Assembly: GCA_021841865.1 (NCBI GenBank)
Contig: JAKCDM010000011.1
Span: forward strand, 1-50,762
Reading direction: 5' to 3'
DNA from: Pseudomonadota bacterium
GTDB taxonomy: Bacteria; Pseudomonadota; Gammaproteobacteria; Burkholderiales; Burkholderiaceae_C
Length of the DNA stretch: 50,762 nt
Shown: piece by piece, positions 17,978 to 26,079 of the stretch
Position numbering within the stretch: the first letter of the stretch is position 1
Layout: each line of letters opens with the position of its first letter
Made by a program: the position numbers and the translations under genes
Notes under the pieces: model-generated
Told to the model about the DNA's origin: nothing
Database searches by the model: none
The model's input: only the letters and a program-made list of their open reading frames with translations

Positions 17978-18976
17978 ATGCACGAGGCGCTGCGCGAGCT
18001 GACAGGGGGGAGGGCAGACGACATCCGGGGCGCGCTGGTGCCGCTGGTCACGCTGACCCTGCAGCCCAGCCTGGACGTGTCCTACGAGGTCGAACGCCTG
18101 GTGCCCGACCGCAAGCTGCATGCGTCGCGCTATCGCTTCGACCCCGGGGGCAACGGCATCAACGTGGCGCGCGCGCTGCAGCGCCTGCGCCTGCCGGCGC
18201 ACGCCTGCCTGCTGGCGGCCGGCGAGATCGGCACGCTGCTGCAGCGACTGCTGGCGCAGCAGGTCGCTCATGTGCACGCCACGCGCATCGACGGCGAGAC
18301 CCGCATCAACGCGACGGTCGAGCAGCAGCGTCCGGCGGCGCAGTACGAGTTCATCGGTCGTGGCCCGGCGCTGTCGAGGCAGGCGCTGCGCGGCGTGCTC
18401 GAGCAGGTGCTGGAACTGGGCGCCGGCGGCATCGTCGCGCTGACCGGGTCGCTGCCCGATGGCGTGCCGTCGTCGCTGTACGCCGAGCTCACGCACCGGC
18501 TGCGAGCGCGCGGCAGCCGCGTGGTGCTGGACATGCAAGGCGAGCCGCTGGCCGAGGCGATCAGGCGCAAGCCGTACCTGATCAAGCCCAACCGGTGGGA
18601 GCTCGAGCAACTCGTCGGGCGGGCTTTGCCCCGCCTCGACGACGTGCGTCGCGAGGCGCGTGAACTGGTGCGTCAGGGGGTGGCGAACGTGTGCGTGTCG
18701 CTGGGTGCACGCGGTGCCTTGCTGGCCTGCGCGAGCGGGGTGTGGCGCGGCTACGCGCCGAAGGTCGACGTGCGTTCCACGGTCGGCGCGGGCGATTCGA
18801 TGCTGGCCGGGCTGATCGGCGCGCTGGCCTGCGGGGCCGCCCCCGAGCAGGCGCTTCGCCTGGGCCTGGCCTGCGGCAGCGGCACCGCGGCGCAGCCGGG
18901 CACCGAGTTGTTCGATGCGCAGGCATTGCCGGCGCTGTTGCGCGACTCGCGGGTGCGGCGCCTCGGGGCGCGTTGA
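17978..18976 (+). CDS. pfkB: PfkB-type 6-phosphofructokinase / hexose-phosphate kinase
   Basis: A 332-aa ribokinase-family enzyme close in layout to E. coli PfkB (Pfk-2). Shared features are TLTLQPSLD near residue 27, FDPGGNGINVARAL, LTGSLPDGVP, LIKPNRWELE and the catalytic-base motif STVGAGDSM with Asp273. It probably phosphorylates fructose-6-phosphate, but tagatose-6-phosphate or fructose-1-phosphate cannot be excluded. The start has AGCAGGA just upstream. About 20 extra residues precede the family start, so a later start is possible. It follows the LonB-like protease by 12 nt, an odd pairing that suggests joint expression under stress or carbon change (inference). Confidence 0.88.
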   Translation: MHEALRELTGGRADDIRGALVPLVTLTLQPSLDVSYEVERLVPDRKLHASRYRFDPGGNGINVARALQRLRLPAHACLLAAGEIGTLLQRLLAQQVAHVHATRIDGETRINATVEQQRPAAQYEFIGRGPALSRQALRGVLEQVLELGAGGIVALTGSLPDGVPSSLYAELTHRLRARGSRVVLDMQGEPLAEAIRRKPYLIKPNRWELEQLVGRALPRLDDVRREARELVRQGVANVCVSLGARGALLACASGVWRGYAPKVDVRSTVGAGDSMLAGLIGALACGAAPEQALRLGLACGSGTAAQPGTELFDAQALPALLRDSRVRRLGAR

Positions 18977-18977
18977 C

Positions 18978-18994
18978 GCGCCCGCATCGGGCGT
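18978..18994. terminator. Short GC hairpin between convergent pfkB and MFS genes
   Basis: A 7-bp stem (GCGCCCG with CGGGCGT, one G-T pair) and a 3-nt loop lie one base after the kinase stop, filling most of the 22-nt gap to the convergent exporter gene. No T-run is seen. A bidirectional terminator is possible. Confidence 0.3.
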
Positions 18995-18998
18995 CGTG

Positions 18999-20204
18999 TC
19001 AGGCCGTGCCCAGCGACGCCGCCAGGCCGCGGCGGCTGTAGGCCAGGCGGCGGGCGAGCAGCACCGCGAGCAGCCCGAGCATGCCGAAGGCGCGCAACTG
19101 GCGCAGCTCGAGCAGCGCGGCGAGCGCGCAGGCGATGGCGCCGGTGACGTTGATCAGGCTCGACAGCCACGCCACGCGCAGCCCCATGTCCTGGTGGGCG
19201 CGTTCCAGCACGGCGCGAAACAGCGGCGCCAGCAGCAGCCCGGCGCCCACCATGAACGGCCCGTACAGCGCGACCACGAGTACCGTGGGCGCGCGCAGCA
19301 GCGCTGCGCACAGCGTGGCGCCGATGCCCGCCAGGCACAGGTTCAGCGCGCCGCCGAGCAGCAGCTCGCGCGGGTACAGGCCGAGCAGGCGGTCGACCAG
19401 GCGGGTGCCGACGATGTAGCAGCCGCAGGCGTACAGCTGCGCCCCCACGAACATGCCGCGGCCGCCGCCAGGGCCGCGCAGCATGAACGGGCCGCTGACG
19501 GCCCAGGTGACCATGACGGTGAACACCAGGCACCACACGCCGAGCAGGCACATCATCGGGCCGTTGCTGGCGAGCGCCAGGTAATGGGTGCCCACGCGCC
19601 GCGCCGACAGCGGCTGGCTGAGCGATACGTCGACGGTTTCCGGCATCCATTTCCAGAACAGCCCGAGCAGCGCGGCGCCGCCGGCGGCGAGCAGCACGAA
19701 CATGCCGCGCCAGGGCGCCACGACCATCAGCGCGGCGCCCAGCGCCGGCCCGAGCGCCGGGGCCAGCACGGTGACGCTGTTCATCCAGGCCTGGATGCGT
19801 ATCGCGGTGCGCGCCTCGAACAGTTCATGGATTCCCGCGTAGCCCGCGCTGATGGCCCAGATGCCGGCGCAGCCCTGGGCCACGCGGGCGCCGAGGAACC
19901 AGCCGAATCCGCTCATCAGCGCGCACGCGGCGCTGGACGCGGCGAAGCCGATCACGCCGCTCATCAGCACCACGCGACGCCCGAGGCGGTCGGAGGCCGG
20001 GCCGGTGAACAGCTGCACCACCGCGGCGCCGGACGACCACACGGCCACGCTGAGCTGCGCCGATGCCTGGCTGACGCCGAACGAGCCCTGCACGGCAGGA
20101 AGCGCCGGCAGGTACATGTCCTGGGACAGGTAGACGATGACTTCCAGCAGCATCAGCGCAAGCGGGAAGCGCCACCACGGGGCGGCCACGGGTGCGACGG
20201 GCAT
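18999..20204 (-). CDS. MFS drug-resistance transporter, Bcr/CflA type
   Basis: A 401-aa inner-membrane protein with about 12 hydrophobic segments. DMYLPALPAV after the first segment and the SDRLGRRVVL loop between segments 2 and 3 match the Bcr/CflA drug:H+ antiporter group. ATG 20204 places the first membrane segment about a dozen residues in; the frame continues upstream through Arg/Pro-rich sequence without conserved features, so the longer version is rejected. No good ribosome site is visible. Substrate is unknown; relatives export bicyclomycin, chloramphenicol or small peptides. It has no linked regulator. Confidence 0.88.
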   Translation of the reverse strand: MPVAPVAAPWWRFPLALMLLEVIVYLSQDMYLPALPAVQGSFGVSQASAQLSVAVWSSGAAVVQLFTGPASDRLGRRVVLMSGVIGFAASSAACALMSGFGWFLGARVAQGCAGIWAISAGYAGIHELFEARTAIRIQAWMNSVTVLAPALGPALGAALMVVAPWRGMFVLLAAGGAALLGLFWKWMPETVDVSLSQPLSARRVGTHYLALASNGPMMCLLGVWCLVFTVMVTWAVSGPFMLRGPGGGRGMFVGAQLYACGCYIVGTRLVDRLLGLYPRELLLGGALNLCLAGIGATLCAALLRAPTVLVVALYGPFMVGAGLLLAPLFRAVLERAHQDMGLRVAWLSSLINVTGAIACALAALLELRQLRAFGMLGLLAVLLARRLAYSRRGLAASLGTA

Positions 20205-20451
20205 GGGCGGACGAACGGGCAACGCTCGGGAGGAGGGCGAATCCAGGGCCCCGGCGGCGGGCAGGCGCGCCCACGCGGGCGGAGGGCTCGCTGTGCTTGT
20301 TCGCCGGGTCGAGCAAGGATTGTGCGCAAGCCGCGCGGGGCGCGCTGCGCGGGAAGGCAAAAGACCGATTAGTCAGGATGGAGAAAGGGAATACGCCGCC
20401 GCCAGGCGCCCGCGGCGGCCGCGTGCGGGTGTGCAGCGTGCCGCGCAGGCT

Positions 20452-20634
20452 TCAGCGCGCGCCCTTGTGGTCCTTCTGCCCGGCGTTCTTGTGGCGCCCG
20501 GCGATTTCGCGCGCGGCGCTTTTCTCGCGAGCACGTTCGGGATCGGCGCGCGGGGCGCGTTGCGCGGCCGGGGCCTTGGGCGATTGCGCCGGTGCGGGGG
20601 CCGGGGCGCGGGAGGGTTTGGCAGCGGGGCTCAT
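20452..20634 (-). CDS. Small basic hypothetical protein
   Basis: A 60-aa protein, Ala/Pro-rich in its first half and strongly charged in the second, ending REIAGRHKNAGQKDHKGAR. ATG 20634 is preferred to ATG 20640 because GGAG lies six bases before it. No signal peptide or membrane segment. I do not recognise a function; the basic tail could bind nucleic acid. Support is the ribosome site and a protein-like C-terminal half in a gap that otherwise holds no gene. Confidence 0.5.
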   Translation of the reverse strand: MSPAAKPSRAPAPAPAQSPKAPAAQRAPRADPERAREKSAAREIAGRHKNAGQKDHKGAR

Positions 20635-20746
20635 CGACATCTCCGGTGGCGTGGACGCGCGACATGCGCATCCGACGCACACACGATAGGCGCGCGCCGC
20701 GCACCGTGCCTGCCGGGGCGCGTCGCGACCTTGACGCGGCGCGTGG

Positions 20747-20774
20747 TCGCCGATCGCCGGTCGCCGATCGCCGA
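20747..20774. repeat. Four tandem 7-bp units
   Basis: TCGCCGA, TCGCCGG, TCGCCGA and TCGCCGA follow one another directly downstream of the MDR gene stop at 20792 (minus strand). No known role; the core is the palindromic CGATCG-like sequence at the joints. Confidence 0.7.
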
Positions 20775-20791
20775 TCGCGTGGCCGGCGCGC

Positions 20792-21769
20792 CTACCCGAT
20801 CTCGACCACCACCTTGCCCATGACGCGCCGCGAGGCCATGCGCTCGATGGCGTCGCGCGCCTGCTCCAGGCCCACGCGCTCGGTGATCGGCGGACGCAGC
20901 CGGCCCTCGTCGAACCAGCGCACGAGCTGCTCGACGTCGCGCAGGTGGCGGGCGGGGTCGCGCTGCACGGCTTCGCCCCAGTACACGCCGAGCACCCTGC
21001 GCTCCTGCAGCAGCACCAGGTTCAGCGGCAGGCGGGGGATCTGGCCGGCGGCGAAGCCGACCACCAGGAAGGCACCGCGCCAGGCGGTGGCGCGCAGCGC
21101 GCTCTCGGCGAACTCGCCGCCGACCGGGTCGAGCACGACATCGGCGCCGCGCCCGCCGGTGTGCTCGAGCACGCCGCGGCGCAGGTCCTGCGTCGAGTAG
21201 TCGATGCCGACGTCCGCGCCGTGGCTGGCGGCCAGCGCCAGGCGTTCGGCGCTGGAGGCCGCGGCGATGACCGTCGCGCCCATCGCCTTGGCTACCTGCA
21301 CCGCGGCCAGGCCGACGCCTCCCGCGGCGCCCAGCACCAGCACGGTCTGCCCGGCCTGCAGCTCGGCGACTCCGCGCAGCGCGTGCAGCGCGGTGCCGTA
21401 GGTGAGCAGCAACGAGGCGGCCTGCGCGAAGTCCATGCCGGCGGGCATGGGCAGCAGGCGCGCGGCGTCGACCACGCAGCGCTCGGCCAGCCCGCCGTGG
21501 CCGGCGAATGCGACCACCGCATCGCCGGGGCGCAGCCCGTCGACACCGGGTCCGACGCGCTCGACCACGCCGGCGAACTCGGCGCCGGGCGAGAACGGCA
21601 GCGTAGGCTTGACCTGGTACAGGCCCTGCACGATCAGCGCATCGGGAAAGTTCAGCGAGCAGGCACGCACCCGCACCACCACCTGGCCGGGGCCGGGTTG
21701 CGGGTCGGGAACTTGTTGCAGGCGCAGTTCGGAAATCGGCCCGAAGGCTTGGCAGAGCAGGGCGTTCAT
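20792..21769 (-). CDS. NADPH:quinone oxidoreductase-like MDR protein
   Basis: A 325-aa medium-chain dehydrogenase/reductase of the zinc-free quinone oxidoreductase group. It begins MNALLCQAFGP, has the family motifs SLNFPDAL and PGAEFAGVVERVG, and a nucleotide site VLGAAGGVGLAAVQ (about 145-158). ATG 21769 overlaps the upstream SDR stop by four bases (ATGA), which decides the start and shows the two are co-translated. It closes the minus-strand operon of two acyl-CoA dehydrogenases, an SDR and this reductase. It may reduce an enoyl or quinone intermediate of the pathway; the substrate is not readable from sequence. Confidence 0.92.
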   Translation of the reverse strand: MNALLCQAFGPISELRLQQVPDPQPGPGQVVVRVRACSLNFPDALIVQGLYQVKPTLPFSPGAEFAGVVERVGPGVDGLRPGDAVVAFAGHGGLAERCVVDAARLLPMPAGMDFAQAASLLLTYGTALHALRGVAELQAGQTVLVLGAAGGVGLAAVQVAKAMGATVIAAASSAERLALAASHGADVGIDYSTQDLRRGVLEHTGGRGADVVLDPVGGEFAESALRATAWRGAFLVVGFAAGQIPRLPLNLVLLQERRVLGVYWGEAVQRDPARHLRDVEQLVRWFDEGRLRPPITERVGLEQARDAIERMASRRVMGKVVVEIG

Positions 21770-22620
21770 CGTGCGTGGGGTTGCGGGTTGGTGGCGGGCT
21801 CGGCGGCCGCGGCGATCTCGGCGAAACGCTGCGCCACGGCCTGCGCGATGCGGCGGTGCGGCAGGATGTAGAACTCGCCGCGCACCACGGCGTCGAAGGC
21901 GATGCGCGCGATGTCGTCGGCGCTCAGCCGCCCCGAGCGTACCGCTTGTTCCATGCCCTGCGCGTAGGCGGCCGACGCGCTCGAGGCGCTGTCGGCGACG
22001 CCGAAGCGCTGCGGGCGCGCGCGCTCGCTGGCGTGGATTCCGGTGGGCACCCAGGCCGGGCACAGCACCGACACGCCGATCGCGCATTGCTGCGCCAGCA
22101 GTTCGGCGCGCAGGGTCTCCGACAGGGCCACCACGGCCTGCTTGCTGGCGTTGTAGGCGGCCATGCCCGGGGTCGACACGAGCCCTGCGGCGGACGCGGT
22201 GTTGAGCACGTGCCCGGGCTCGCCCGAGGCCTGCATGCGCGGCAGGAAATGGCGCACGCCATGGGCGACTCCGAACAGGTTGACTCCGATCACCCATTCC
22301 CAGTCGGCAGCCGTATGCTCGGTGGCGAGCCTGCTGAAGCCGACGCCGGCGTTGTTGCACAGCAGGTGCACGGCGCCGAAGCGCGCGAAGGCGGCGTCGG
22401 CCAGCGCCGCCACGTCGGCGTCGCGGCTGACGTCGGCGGCGTGCAGCAGCACGCGATCGGCCGCGGCGCCGAGCTGGCTCGCCGCGGCCTGCAGGCCCCG
22501 GTCGTCGAGATCGGACAGCACCAAGCGCATGCCGCGCGCCAGCGCCTGGCGTGCCAGCGCCAGGCCGATGCCGCCGGCCGCGCCGGTGATCACCGCGACG
22601 CGGTCGGAGAATTCGTGCAT
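21766..22620 (-). CDS. SDR family oxidoreductase
   Basis: A 284-aa short-chain dehydrogenase with all classic residues: TGAAGGIG (12-19), CNNAG (88-92), Ser143, Tyr156 and Lys160 (YNASK). GAGGAG lies eight bases before ATG 22620. The extended C-terminus (FYILPHRR) is seen in SDRs annotated in acyl-CoA and steroid degradation clusters. It lies 33 nt after the small acyl-CoA dehydrogenase and overlaps the next gene by four bases. A 3-hydroxyacyl-CoA or alcohol dehydrogenase role in the same route is likely, but this is inferred from context. Confidence 0.93.
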   Translation of the reverse strand: MHEFSDRVAVITGAAGGIGLALARQALARGMRLVLSDLDDRGLQAAASQLGAAADRVLLHAADVSRDADVAALADAAFARFGAVHLLCNNAGVGFSRLATEHTAADWEWVIGVNLFGVAHGVRHFLPRMQASGEPGHVLNTASAAGLVSTPGMAAYNASKQAVVALSETLRAELLAQQCAIGVSVLCPAWVPTGIHASERARPQRFGVADSASSASAAYAQGMEQAVRSGRLSADDIARIAFDAVVRGEFYILPHRRIAQAVAQRFAEIAAAAEPATNPQPHAR

Positions 22621-22653
22621 GTAGGGGCTCCTCGTGGGGCTTCGTTCAGGGCA

Positions 22654-23760
22654 TCAGGCCGCCAGCACGGCGTCGGCCCAGCGTTGCAGGTGCAGGCGGT
22701 GGTCGCCCAGCCACAGCTCGGCCAGGCTCAGCTGCTTGAACCAGTGGCTGATCTGCAGCTCGTCGCTCAGGCCCATGCCGCCGTGCAGTTGCACGCATTG
22801 CTGCGACACCTCGCGGCAGGCGCGCCCGACGCGCGCCTTGGCGCCTGCCAGCAGCGCGGCCCGGCGAGCAGGGGGTTCGTGCTCCACGCGCTCGCCGGCC
22901 AGCCAGGCCATGGAACGTGCCTGCTCGAGCTCGATCCACAGCTCGGCTGCGCGGTGCTGCAGCGCCTGCAGGCGCGCCAGCGGCTGGCCGAACTGCTGGC
23001 GCGTGTTCAGGTAGGCCACGGTGGCGTCGAGGCAGGCCTGCATGACCCCGACGGCCTCGGCGCAAAGCGCGGCCAGCCAGACGTCGCGCAGCGACTCGGC
23101 CTGCGCCGTGCCGTCGCCGGCCAGGCGCGCCGACGCGGGCACGCGCACCTGGCGCAGGCGCAGCCCGGCGGCGCCGCGCCCGTCGAGCAGGGCATGGGGG
23201 GCAAGCGTCACTCCGGGCGTGTCCGCGGGCAGCGCGAACCAGGCGCAGGGCGCGTCCTGGCAGCTCGCCGACACCAGCAGCAGCTCGGCCTGCGCGGCCT
23301 GCAGCACCAGGGTCTTGGCTCCTTCGAGCACCCAGGCATCGCCGTCGCGCCGCGCGCCGCAGGCCGGGCGCAGCAGCTCGAAGCCCGCGTCGGGCTCGAA
23401 GGCCGCCACGCTGGCGACGGCGCCCTGCGCCAGGCGCGGCAGCCAATGCGATGCGGCGTCTCCGCCGGCCTCGCACAGCAGGCGCGTGGCCAGCACGCAG
23501 CTGCCCAGCACGGGCTCGGGCAGGGCCGCGGGCGCCAGCACCTGCAGCGCGTGCAGCGCGTCGGCCAGCGGCGCCTGCAGGCCGCCGTGGGACTCGGGCA
23601 CCAGCAGCGCCGGCAGGCCGAGTTCGCACAGCAGCTGCCAGCGCCGCGCGTCGAAGGCGCCGCGATCGGCGCGCCGGGGGTCGAAGGCGTATTCGCGCTG
23701 CACGAATCGTTGCAGCGCGTCTCCGAGCTGGCGTTGTTGTTCGGTGGCTTGCGGGGTCAT
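22654..23760 (-). CDS. Acyl-CoA dehydrogenase, small-subunit type (PimD-like)
   Basis: A 368-aa FAD enzyme of the acyl-CoA dehydrogenase family: TRQQFGQPLARLQALQHR (about 282-299) and LHGGMGLSDELQISHWFKQL near the end are family hallmarks. It is shorter and more divergent than the dehydrogenase encoded just upstream. Pairs of a large and a small dehydrogenase gene form heterotetramers in pimeloyl-CoA (PimC/PimD) and steroid side-chain degradation, so I read this as the small partner. The gene starts 40 nt after the large gene stops. The substrate could be a dicarboxylyl-, cyclic- or branched-chain CoA ester; this remains open. Confidence 0.9.
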   Translation of the reverse strand: MTPQATEQQRQLGDALQRFVQREYAFDPRRADRGAFDARRWQLLCELGLPALLVPESHGGLQAPLADALHALQVLAPAALPEPVLGSCVLATRLLCEAGGDAASHWLPRLAQGAVASVAAFEPDAGFELLRPACGARRDGDAWVLEGAKTLVLQAAQAELLLVSASCQDAPCAWFALPADTPGVTLAPHALLDGRGAAGLRLRQVRVPASARLAGDGTAQAESLRDVWLAALCAEAVGVMQACLDATVAYLNTRQQFGQPLARLQALQHRAAELWIELEQARSMAWLAGERVEHEPPARRAALLAGAKARVGRACREVSQQCVQLHGGMGLSDELQISHWFKQLSLAELWLGDHRLHLQRWADAVLAA

Positions 23761-23800
23761 GGTCGTGGTCGGGCGCGGCGGGCGGGTCGGGGCTTCGGGG

Positions 23801-24985
23801 TCAAAGCCCCATGGCGCGTGCCAGCAGGTTGAGCTGGATCTCGTTGCTGCCGCCGTAGATCGACACCTTGCGCCAGTTGGCGTACTGGGCGGCCAGCAGC
23901 GCGTAGTCGTCGCCGGAGGCGGGCTCGAAGCCGGCCGGTGGATCGAAGGCCTCGGGCTGGAAGGGCAATGCGCGGGCGCCGGCCACGCGCACCAGCAGCT
24001 CGCTGGCGCGTTGCTGCAGCCGGCTGCCGACGACCTTGAGCAGCGAGGCCTCGGCGCCGGGCGCGCTGCCCGGCTGCAGCATGCGCGACTGCGTGGTCTC
24101 GAGGGCCAGCAGCTCGAGCTCGAGCTCGGCGATGTCGGCGCGCAGCAGCGCGTCGTCGAGCGCGCGCCGGCCGCGCGCGTCGGGGCGCGAGCCGAGTTCG
24201 CGCAGGCGCTCGAGTTCGCGCTTGACCACTCCGATGCCGGCGATGTTGGTGCGTTCGTGTCCGAGCAGGTACTTGGCGATGCCCCAGCCCTGCTCGGGCT
24301 CGCCGACCCGGTGCGAGCCGGGCACGCGAACGCCGTCGAGCCAGACCTCGTTGACTTCGTGCTCGCCGTCGAGCAGGCGAATCGGGCGCACCTGCACGCC
24401 GGGGGCGTGCATGTCGATCAGCAGGAAGGAAATTCCGGCCTGCGGGCGCGCGTCCGGGTCGGTGCGCACGAGGCAGAACATCCAGTCGGCGTGCTGGGCC
24501 AGCGTGGTCCAGGTCTTGACCCCGTCGACCACGTAGTCGTCGCCGTCGCGCGCGGCGCGGGTCCTGAGCGAGGCCAGGTCGGAGCCGGAGCCCGGCTCGG
24601 AATAGCCCTGGCACCACCACTCGCGGCCCTCGATGATCGGCGGCAGGAATCGCTCGCGCTGCGCCGGCGTGCCGAAGCGGAGCAGCACCGGCGCCAGCAT
24701 CTTGAGCCCGAAGGGCAGCTGGCGCGGAGCTCCGGCGAGCGCGCATTCCTCGTCGAACAGCGCGACGCGGCTGGCGTCCCACTCGCAGCCGCCCCACTGG
24801 CGAGGCCAGTGCACGGCGCCCAAGCCGGCGGCGTGCAGGATGCGCTGCCACTCGAGATAGTCGTCGCGCTGCAGGCGCCGACCGGCCAGCGCCTTGGCGC
24901 GCAAGCCGTCGGGCAGCAGCTCGCGCAGGCGCGCGCGCAGCTCGGCGCGGAAATCCGCCAGTTCGCCGGGTAGTTCGAAGTCCAT
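23801..24985 (-). CDS. Acyl-CoA dehydrogenase, large-subunit type (PimC-like)
   Basis: A 394-aa acyl-CoA dehydrogenase. Typical motifs are ALAGAPRQLPFGLKML, WWCQGYSEPGSGSDLASL (flavin/substrate region), VDGVKTWTTLAQHADW and IYGGSNEIQLNLLA near the end. The sequence is close in style to the large subunit of pimeloyl-CoA dehydrogenase. It is first in the minus operon and divergent from the IclR regulator, with a 116-nt shared control region. It would introduce the 2,3 double bond into an acyl-CoA, passing electrons to ETF. Family certain; substrate inferred. Confidence 0.92.
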   Translation of the reverse strand: MDFELPGELADFRAELRARLRELLPDGLRAKALAGRRLQRDDYLEWQRILHAAGLGAVHWPRQWGGCEWDASRVALFDEECALAGAPRQLPFGLKMLAPVLLRFGTPAQRERFLPPIIEGREWWCQGYSEPGSGSDLASLRTRAARDGDDYVVDGVKTWTTLAQHADWMFCLVRTDPDARPQAGISFLLIDMHAPGVQVRPIRLLDGEHEVNEVWLDGVRVPGSHRVGEPEQGWGIAKYLLGHERTNIAGIGVVKRELERLRELGSRPDARGRRALDDALLRADIAELELELLALETTQSRMLQPGSAPGAEASLLKVVGSRLQQRASELLVRVAGARALPFQPEAFDPPAGFEPASGDDYALLAAQYANWRKVSIYGGSNEIQLNLLARAMGL

Positions 24986-25004
24986 GGTGTGCAGACCGCT
25001 GTGC

Positions 25005-25017
25005 GGAACACTGTTCC
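25005..25017. promoter_or_regulatory. GGAAC-ACT-GTTCC palindrome, candidate IclR operator
   Basis: A perfect 5+3+5 inverted repeat in the space between the divergent dehydrogenase gene and iclR. It lies just upstream of TAGAAT (25025-25030), a plausible -10 box for iclR, so a bound protein would cover the -35 area. The same GGAAC/GTTCC half-site recurs in the other iclR-flanking gap (26011-26027). Binding by IclR is inference. Confidence 0.5.
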
Positions 25018-25101
25018 AGTTTTGTAGAATTCGTTCGATTCTTTCGTCCGCGGGCGCGGCCTGTCAAGGCGAGCGGCCCGCTTTCGTGCCGGAACGCCGC
25101 C

Positions 25102-25902
25102 ATGCCCGCCACTCCATCCGCCACTCCATCCGCCTCGCCCGACGCCGAGCCCGCCGATCGCCAGTTCGTCACCGCGCTGGCGCGCGGGCTCGAGGTGCTG
25201 GCGTGCTTTCGCTCGCGCGATCGCGCGCTGGGCAACCAGGAGATCGCGCGTCGCTGCGGCCTGCCCAAGTCGACGGTGTCGCGCCTGACGCACACGCTGA
25301 CGCGCCTGGGCTATCTCAGCCAGGACGCCGAAAGCGGCAAGTACCGCCTGGGCAGCGCCACGCTGGCACTGGGCAGCAGCGTGCTGGCGCGCATGGACAT
25401 GCGCCAGCTCGCGCGCCCGCTGATGCAGCAGCTGGCCGACGCCACCGGCACCATGGTCTCGCTGGGCGTGCGCGACCGGCTTTCGATGATCTACGTCGAG
25501 AATTGCCGCAGCGCGTCGGCGCTGACCCTGAGCCTGGACGTGGGCTCGCGCATCCCGCTGGGAAGCACCGCGATGGGGCGTGCCTGGCTGGCCGTGGCGC
25601 CCGCGCATGAGCGCGAGGCCTTGATCGACGAGCTGGCCGCGCTGGGCGCGCCGGACTGGGCGGCCCAGCTTGCGAGCATCGAGCAGTCGCTGCGCGACTA
25701 CCGCAGCCTGGGGTGCGCATGCTCCTTCGGCGACTGGCAGCCCGACGTGAACGCGATCGCGGTGGGCATCGATCCCGGGCGGGGGCTGCCGCGCATGGCC
25801 ATCAACTGCGGAGGGCCGGCGTTCCAGCTCGGAGCCGAGTTCCTGCTGGAGCAGGCGCGGCCGCGCCTGCTTGAAATCGCCGCGCGCCTGCGGGAATCCT
25901 GA
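25102..25902 (+). CDS. IclR family transcriptional regulator
   Basis: A 266-aa regulator. The winged helix-turn-helix spans about residues 15-75 (ARGLEVLACF, NQEIARRCGLPKSTVSRLTHTL, GKYRLG) and the effector-binding GAF-like domain about 90-260, with the usual LDVGSRIPLGSTAMGRAWLA segment. IclR proteins bind short palindromes and respond to aromatic or organic acid ligands. The gene sits between two divergent acyl-CoA catabolic operons and has palindromic candidate sites on both sides, so it probably controls both and itself. The ligand is unknown. Confidence 0.94.
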   Translation: MPATPSATPSASPDAEPADRQFVTALARGLEVLACFRSRDRALGNQEIARRCGLPKSTVSRLTHTLTRLGYLSQDAESGKYRLGSATLALGSSVLARMDMRQLARPLMQQLADATGTMVSLGVRDRLSMIYVENCRSASALTLSLDVGSRIPLGSTAMGRAWLAVAPAHEREALIDELAALGAPDWAAQLASIEQSLRDYRSLGCACSFGDWQPDVNAIAVGIDPGRGLPRMAINCGGPAFQLGAEFLLEQARPRLLEIAARLRES

Positions 25903-26010
25903 ATCGCACGACGCGTCGCGGGCGCAGCAGCCGCGGGGCGTGCAGGGTCCGGCTTTACAAGCGTCGCGGCGGCGCAATAGCATGGCTCGACGTTCAGAAA
26001 TCAAAACCAC

Positions 26011-26027
26011 GTTCCGCCAAGCGGAAC
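26011..26027. promoter_or_regulatory. GTTCCGC-CAA-GCGGAAC palindrome, candidate IclR operator
   Basis: A perfect 7+3+7 inverted repeat between iclR and the bifunctional beta-oxidation gene, about 50 bases before its start. Its length and spacing suit an IclR-family dimer site. It shares the half-site GCGGAAC with sequence at 25003-25009 in front of iclR. Confidence 0.6.
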
Positions 26028-26079
26028 CATGGCCCTCGACAGCCCCCGGCGGGCTTGCGGGAGGCCGAATGGAGACCAC

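Noticed and set aside
15161-18610. Minus-strand open frame of 1149 codons opposite the LonB-like gene
   Set aside because: The plus strand carries intact catalytic Ser-Lys protease motifs; the antisense product is low in complexity.
20792-22360. Apparent fusion of the MDR protein to upstream sequence
   Set aside because: The extra N-terminal part is the SDR gene read in the wrong frame; the MDR family start is at 21769 with an ATGA overlap.
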